Shown here in pieces: positions 5,496 to 6,899 of a stretch of DNA of 6,899 nucleotides. The translations under genes and the position numbers were made by a program. The stretch is taken from positions 1 to 6,899 of the forward strand of contig JBBRGG010000192.1 of assembly GCA_038240875.1 (NCBI GenBank), read 5' to 3'. Origin of the DNA: JBBRGG01 sp038240875. GTDB taxonomy: Bacteria; Planctomycetota; Phycisphaerae; Phycisphaerales; UBA1924. A model generated the notes under the pieces. That model did no database searches and was not told the DNA's origin. It worked only from the letters and a program-made list of their open reading frames with translations. Numbering within the stretch: position 1 is the stretch's first letter; each line of letters starts with the position of its first letter.

Positions 5496-6572
5496 TCACG
5501 CACGACGACGACGCGTCGCGATCAACCCACCCAAACCCAACAGTGCAATCGCGCCAGGTGTCGGAACCGCACGGAATTCGACGTACTCCACTACCAATCG
5601 CGCGTTGCCTTCCATACCCGGGCCCATCTGTGCCCGTGCGTCGGCGTTACCAAAATCGCGAACCAAGTTGATGATCTCAGCGTTCGCAGCAAAATCAATA
5701 CTGAACGCGCCACCTATTTGCACCAAGCTCGATAACACGTCGTATGTGCGGGAGATCGAAGCTCCAACGCTGTTGGGCGATAATCCCTGCACTGGCTCGC
5801 CCACTACAACGCCATTCTCAAAGATCGCATCCATTGAGCCAACCCGAGAGATGCTCGGATCGCCACTGCTGTTGCTCGCGCCATAGCCCCAGGCGATGTC
5901 GTAGTTGCTGCCGCCCGCATCATTCGCGGCGACTATCGCGTTCACGCGCATTGTGCCCGTGGTGGTTGCGATGCCGAAAGCCGTTGTCGAGAAGCTCGCA
6001 TTGATCGTGCTATCGACAAAGAACTGGCTTCGCTGCCCGCCGCTGCCACCGATCATCTTCAAGATCATCTCATCAGCGCCATATCCAAGCCCAACAACGA
6101 GCGTCGCCGACACAGGCACGCGAACGATCTGGTTCAGCGTTGCCACGCCACCCGCGTCGGGCGCCGTGTTGTTCCAGTGGTTGAGCGAGACCGAACGCGC
6201 TTCGCTGCCGATCTGCGGGAAGTTAGCGTTGTTGCCCGTGCCCTGATAGCCAGGGTTGTTGTAGCGGCCCATCGCGCCAGTCGTACCAAAGTTGCCGAAT
6301 CGTTGGCGTTGCACATATTGCTGCGCAGAAACGTCGTTTCCCGTGACCCAGGGCGTACCCGCCTCATCCATCACGCCAAAGGACGTGTCGTTGAAAGGTC
6401 CGACGGTCTGGCCGTTGCCACCGCCACGCTCGGTACCCTGCAAGCCCGTATTGTACGAGCCCGCACCAACCGACTGCCACGTCCAACCACCAGGCAGCAT
6501 CGTGTTCGTCGGCATAGCGACCGCACACCCAGCAACCAAAGCCACAGTCATCACGCTTATTGCAATACGCAT
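5496..6572 (-). CDS. Secreted protein of unknown fold with VPTPGA/Arg sorting-like tail
   Basis: 358 residues. ATG 6572 has GGAGA (6579-6583) six bases upstream. A signal peptide covers about 1-19, with either signal peptidase I cleavage after A-V-A (17-19) or lipid attachment at Cys16, since V-A-G-C resembles a lipobox. Residues 25-145 are rich in Gly, Asn and Gln, with many aromatic residues (for example TWQSVGAGSYNTG and RYNNPGYQGTG). Residues 146-335 alternate hydrophobic strands and Gly/Ser/Asn turns, suggesting a mostly beta structure (QIVRVPVSATLVVGLGYG, 148-165; ARLVVEYVEFR, 324-334). The tail (336-358) is VPTPGAIALLGLGG, L-I-A-T, four Arg, Ala. I recognise no enzyme motif; a surface or matrix structural role is only a guess. 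It is followed on the same strand by the 4307-5098 gene after a long spacer, and no terminator was found between them. Confidence 0.87.
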   Translation of the reverse strand: MRIAISVMTVALVAGCAVAMPTNTMLPGGWTWQSVGAGSYNTGLQGTERGGGNGQTVGPFNDTSFGVMDEAGTPWVTGNDVSAQQYVQRQRFGNFGTTGAMGRYNNPGYQGTGNNANFPQIGSEARSVSLNHWNNTAPDAGGVATLNQIVRVPVSATLVVGLGYGADEMILKMIGGSGGQRSQFFVDSTINASFSTTAFGIATTTGTMRVNAIVAANDAGGSNYDIAWGYGASNSSGDPSISRVGSMDAIFENGVVVGEPVQGLSPNSVGASISRTYDVLSSLVQIGGAFSIDFAANAEIINLVRDFGNADARAQMGPGMEGNARLVVEYVEFRAVPTPGAIALLGLGGLIATRRRRA

Positions 6573-6847
6573 TGTCTCTCTCCAAAATTATTCGGCTCGC
6601 ATGTACGCGAACTTCGCGCAACGCCATCCGCTTGTCTCGTATCCGCAGTTTCCTGCAGGTGAGCGAATAATAACAAGTTGCAAATTGATTATGGAGATTA
6701 AATCAATAACAAACTCAAAAAACGGGGAAAATACTGGGTAATAATCATATTTGATTCTATCTTTATCCGCTTTGGCCGAAAGTATATGCGGGTAAAAACA
6801 CAAGAAACTCAGGTTCAAACACTAGCCATTCCAGCCAAATGCCCTCT
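6573..6847. other. AT-rich spacer upstream of the 5496-6572 gene
   Basis: The stretch between about 6660 and 6810 is markedly AT-rich and must contain the promoter of the 5496-6572 gene. Several -10-like boxes occur on the minus strand (TATACT near 6781-6786, TAGAAT near 6755-6760, TATTAT near 6669-6674), but none has a good -35 box, so I do not choose one. CGCG at 6606-6609 and 6615-6618 could form a small leader hairpin. A 76-codon minus-strand frame (6588-6818) starts with TTG, lacks a ribosome-binding site and is probably not a gene. Confidence 0.5.
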
Positions 6848-6898
6848 TTAGCTATCGTTCAATTCGCCCGGCGTGTGCGGCTTGGCCTTGTCATTTCT
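6848..6898 (-). CDS. Possible C-terminal end of an upstream gene (16 codons, partial)
   Basis: A minus-strand frame enters from the right edge and ends at TAA 6848-6850, giving RNDKAKPHTPGELNDS. The piece is GC-rich, especially at third codon positions, and base composition turns AT-rich soon after the stop, as expected at a gene end. The fragment is too short to identify. The competing reading is a plus-strand ATG at 6839, which has no ribosome-binding site and a less GC-rich third position. Confidence 0.25.
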   Translation of the reverse strand, partial: RNDKAKPHTPGELNDS

Positions 6899-6899
6899 T

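Noticed and set aside
6588..6818. Minus-strand 76-codon frame with a hydrophobic middle
   Set aside because: It has a TTG start, no ribosome-binding site and AT-rich DNA that gives hydrophobic residues by composition alone. It would fill the promoter region of the 5496-6572 gene.
1..6899. A multi-gene defence, CRISPR, phage or mobile system
   Set aside because: There are no direct-repeat arrays, transposases, integrases, nucleases, reverse transcriptases or toxin-antitoxin pairs among the supported genes. The genes are metabolic or envelope-related.

Overview
This window looks like chromosomal DNA from a planctomycete of the Phycisphaerae type. The main clue is that three predicted secreted proteins end in the same sorting-like tail: V-P-T-P-G-A, a short hydrophobic stretch rich in Leu and Gly, then four Arg. 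This is the PEP-CTERM-like tail layout common in that lineage. The taxonomic call is inference from these tails and from moderately GC-rich coding DNA with AT-rich spacers. No rRNA, tRNA, CRISPR array or transposase was seen.

Layout from left to right. Positions 1-387 (minus) hold the start of an unrecognised gene that runs off the left edge, with a soluble N-terminal part followed by a transmembrane segment. It starts 3 bases after the stop of 391-1440 (minus), a clear pyruvate dehydrogenase E1 beta subunit, so the two are probably co-transcribed. No E1 alpha or E2 gene is visible beside it. Next comes a 339-base spacer with a dispersed-looking inverted repeat and a strong terminator. The terminator serves the next gene upstream, 1780-2799 (minus), a secreted six-repeat beta-propeller with the VPTPGA tail. 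A 443-base divergent spacer follows, with a good promoter and an overlapping palindrome for the propeller gene. On the other side is 3243-4082 (plus), a lipoprotein-like methionine sulfoxide reductase A with a long Ser/Thr/Pro linker. Two back-to-back terminators (4157-4189 plus, 4241-4277 minus) separate it from 4307-5098 (minus), a small Gly-rich tailed protein. A 385-base spacer with several small palindromes leads to 5496-6572 (minus), a third tailed secreted protein. The right edge is an AT-rich spacer and possibly the last 16 codons of another minus-strand gene.

Functionally, the window joins one central-metabolism gene to a set of cell-envelope or extracellular genes. The three tailed proteins do not appear to form one operon, because each has its own ribosome-binding site and a sizeable upstream spacer, and two have their own terminator. 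What they share is probably the export and sorting machinery, whose protease (an exosortase-like enzyme) is not encoded here. The envelope MsrA would repair oxidised methionines in exported proteins. I see no convincing multi-gene undescribed system. The most interesting points are the shared tail module and its DNA-level similarity between two genes, the palindromes at the promoters, the near-identical 17-bp element in a spacer and in a signal-peptide coding region, and the surface-type MsrA.
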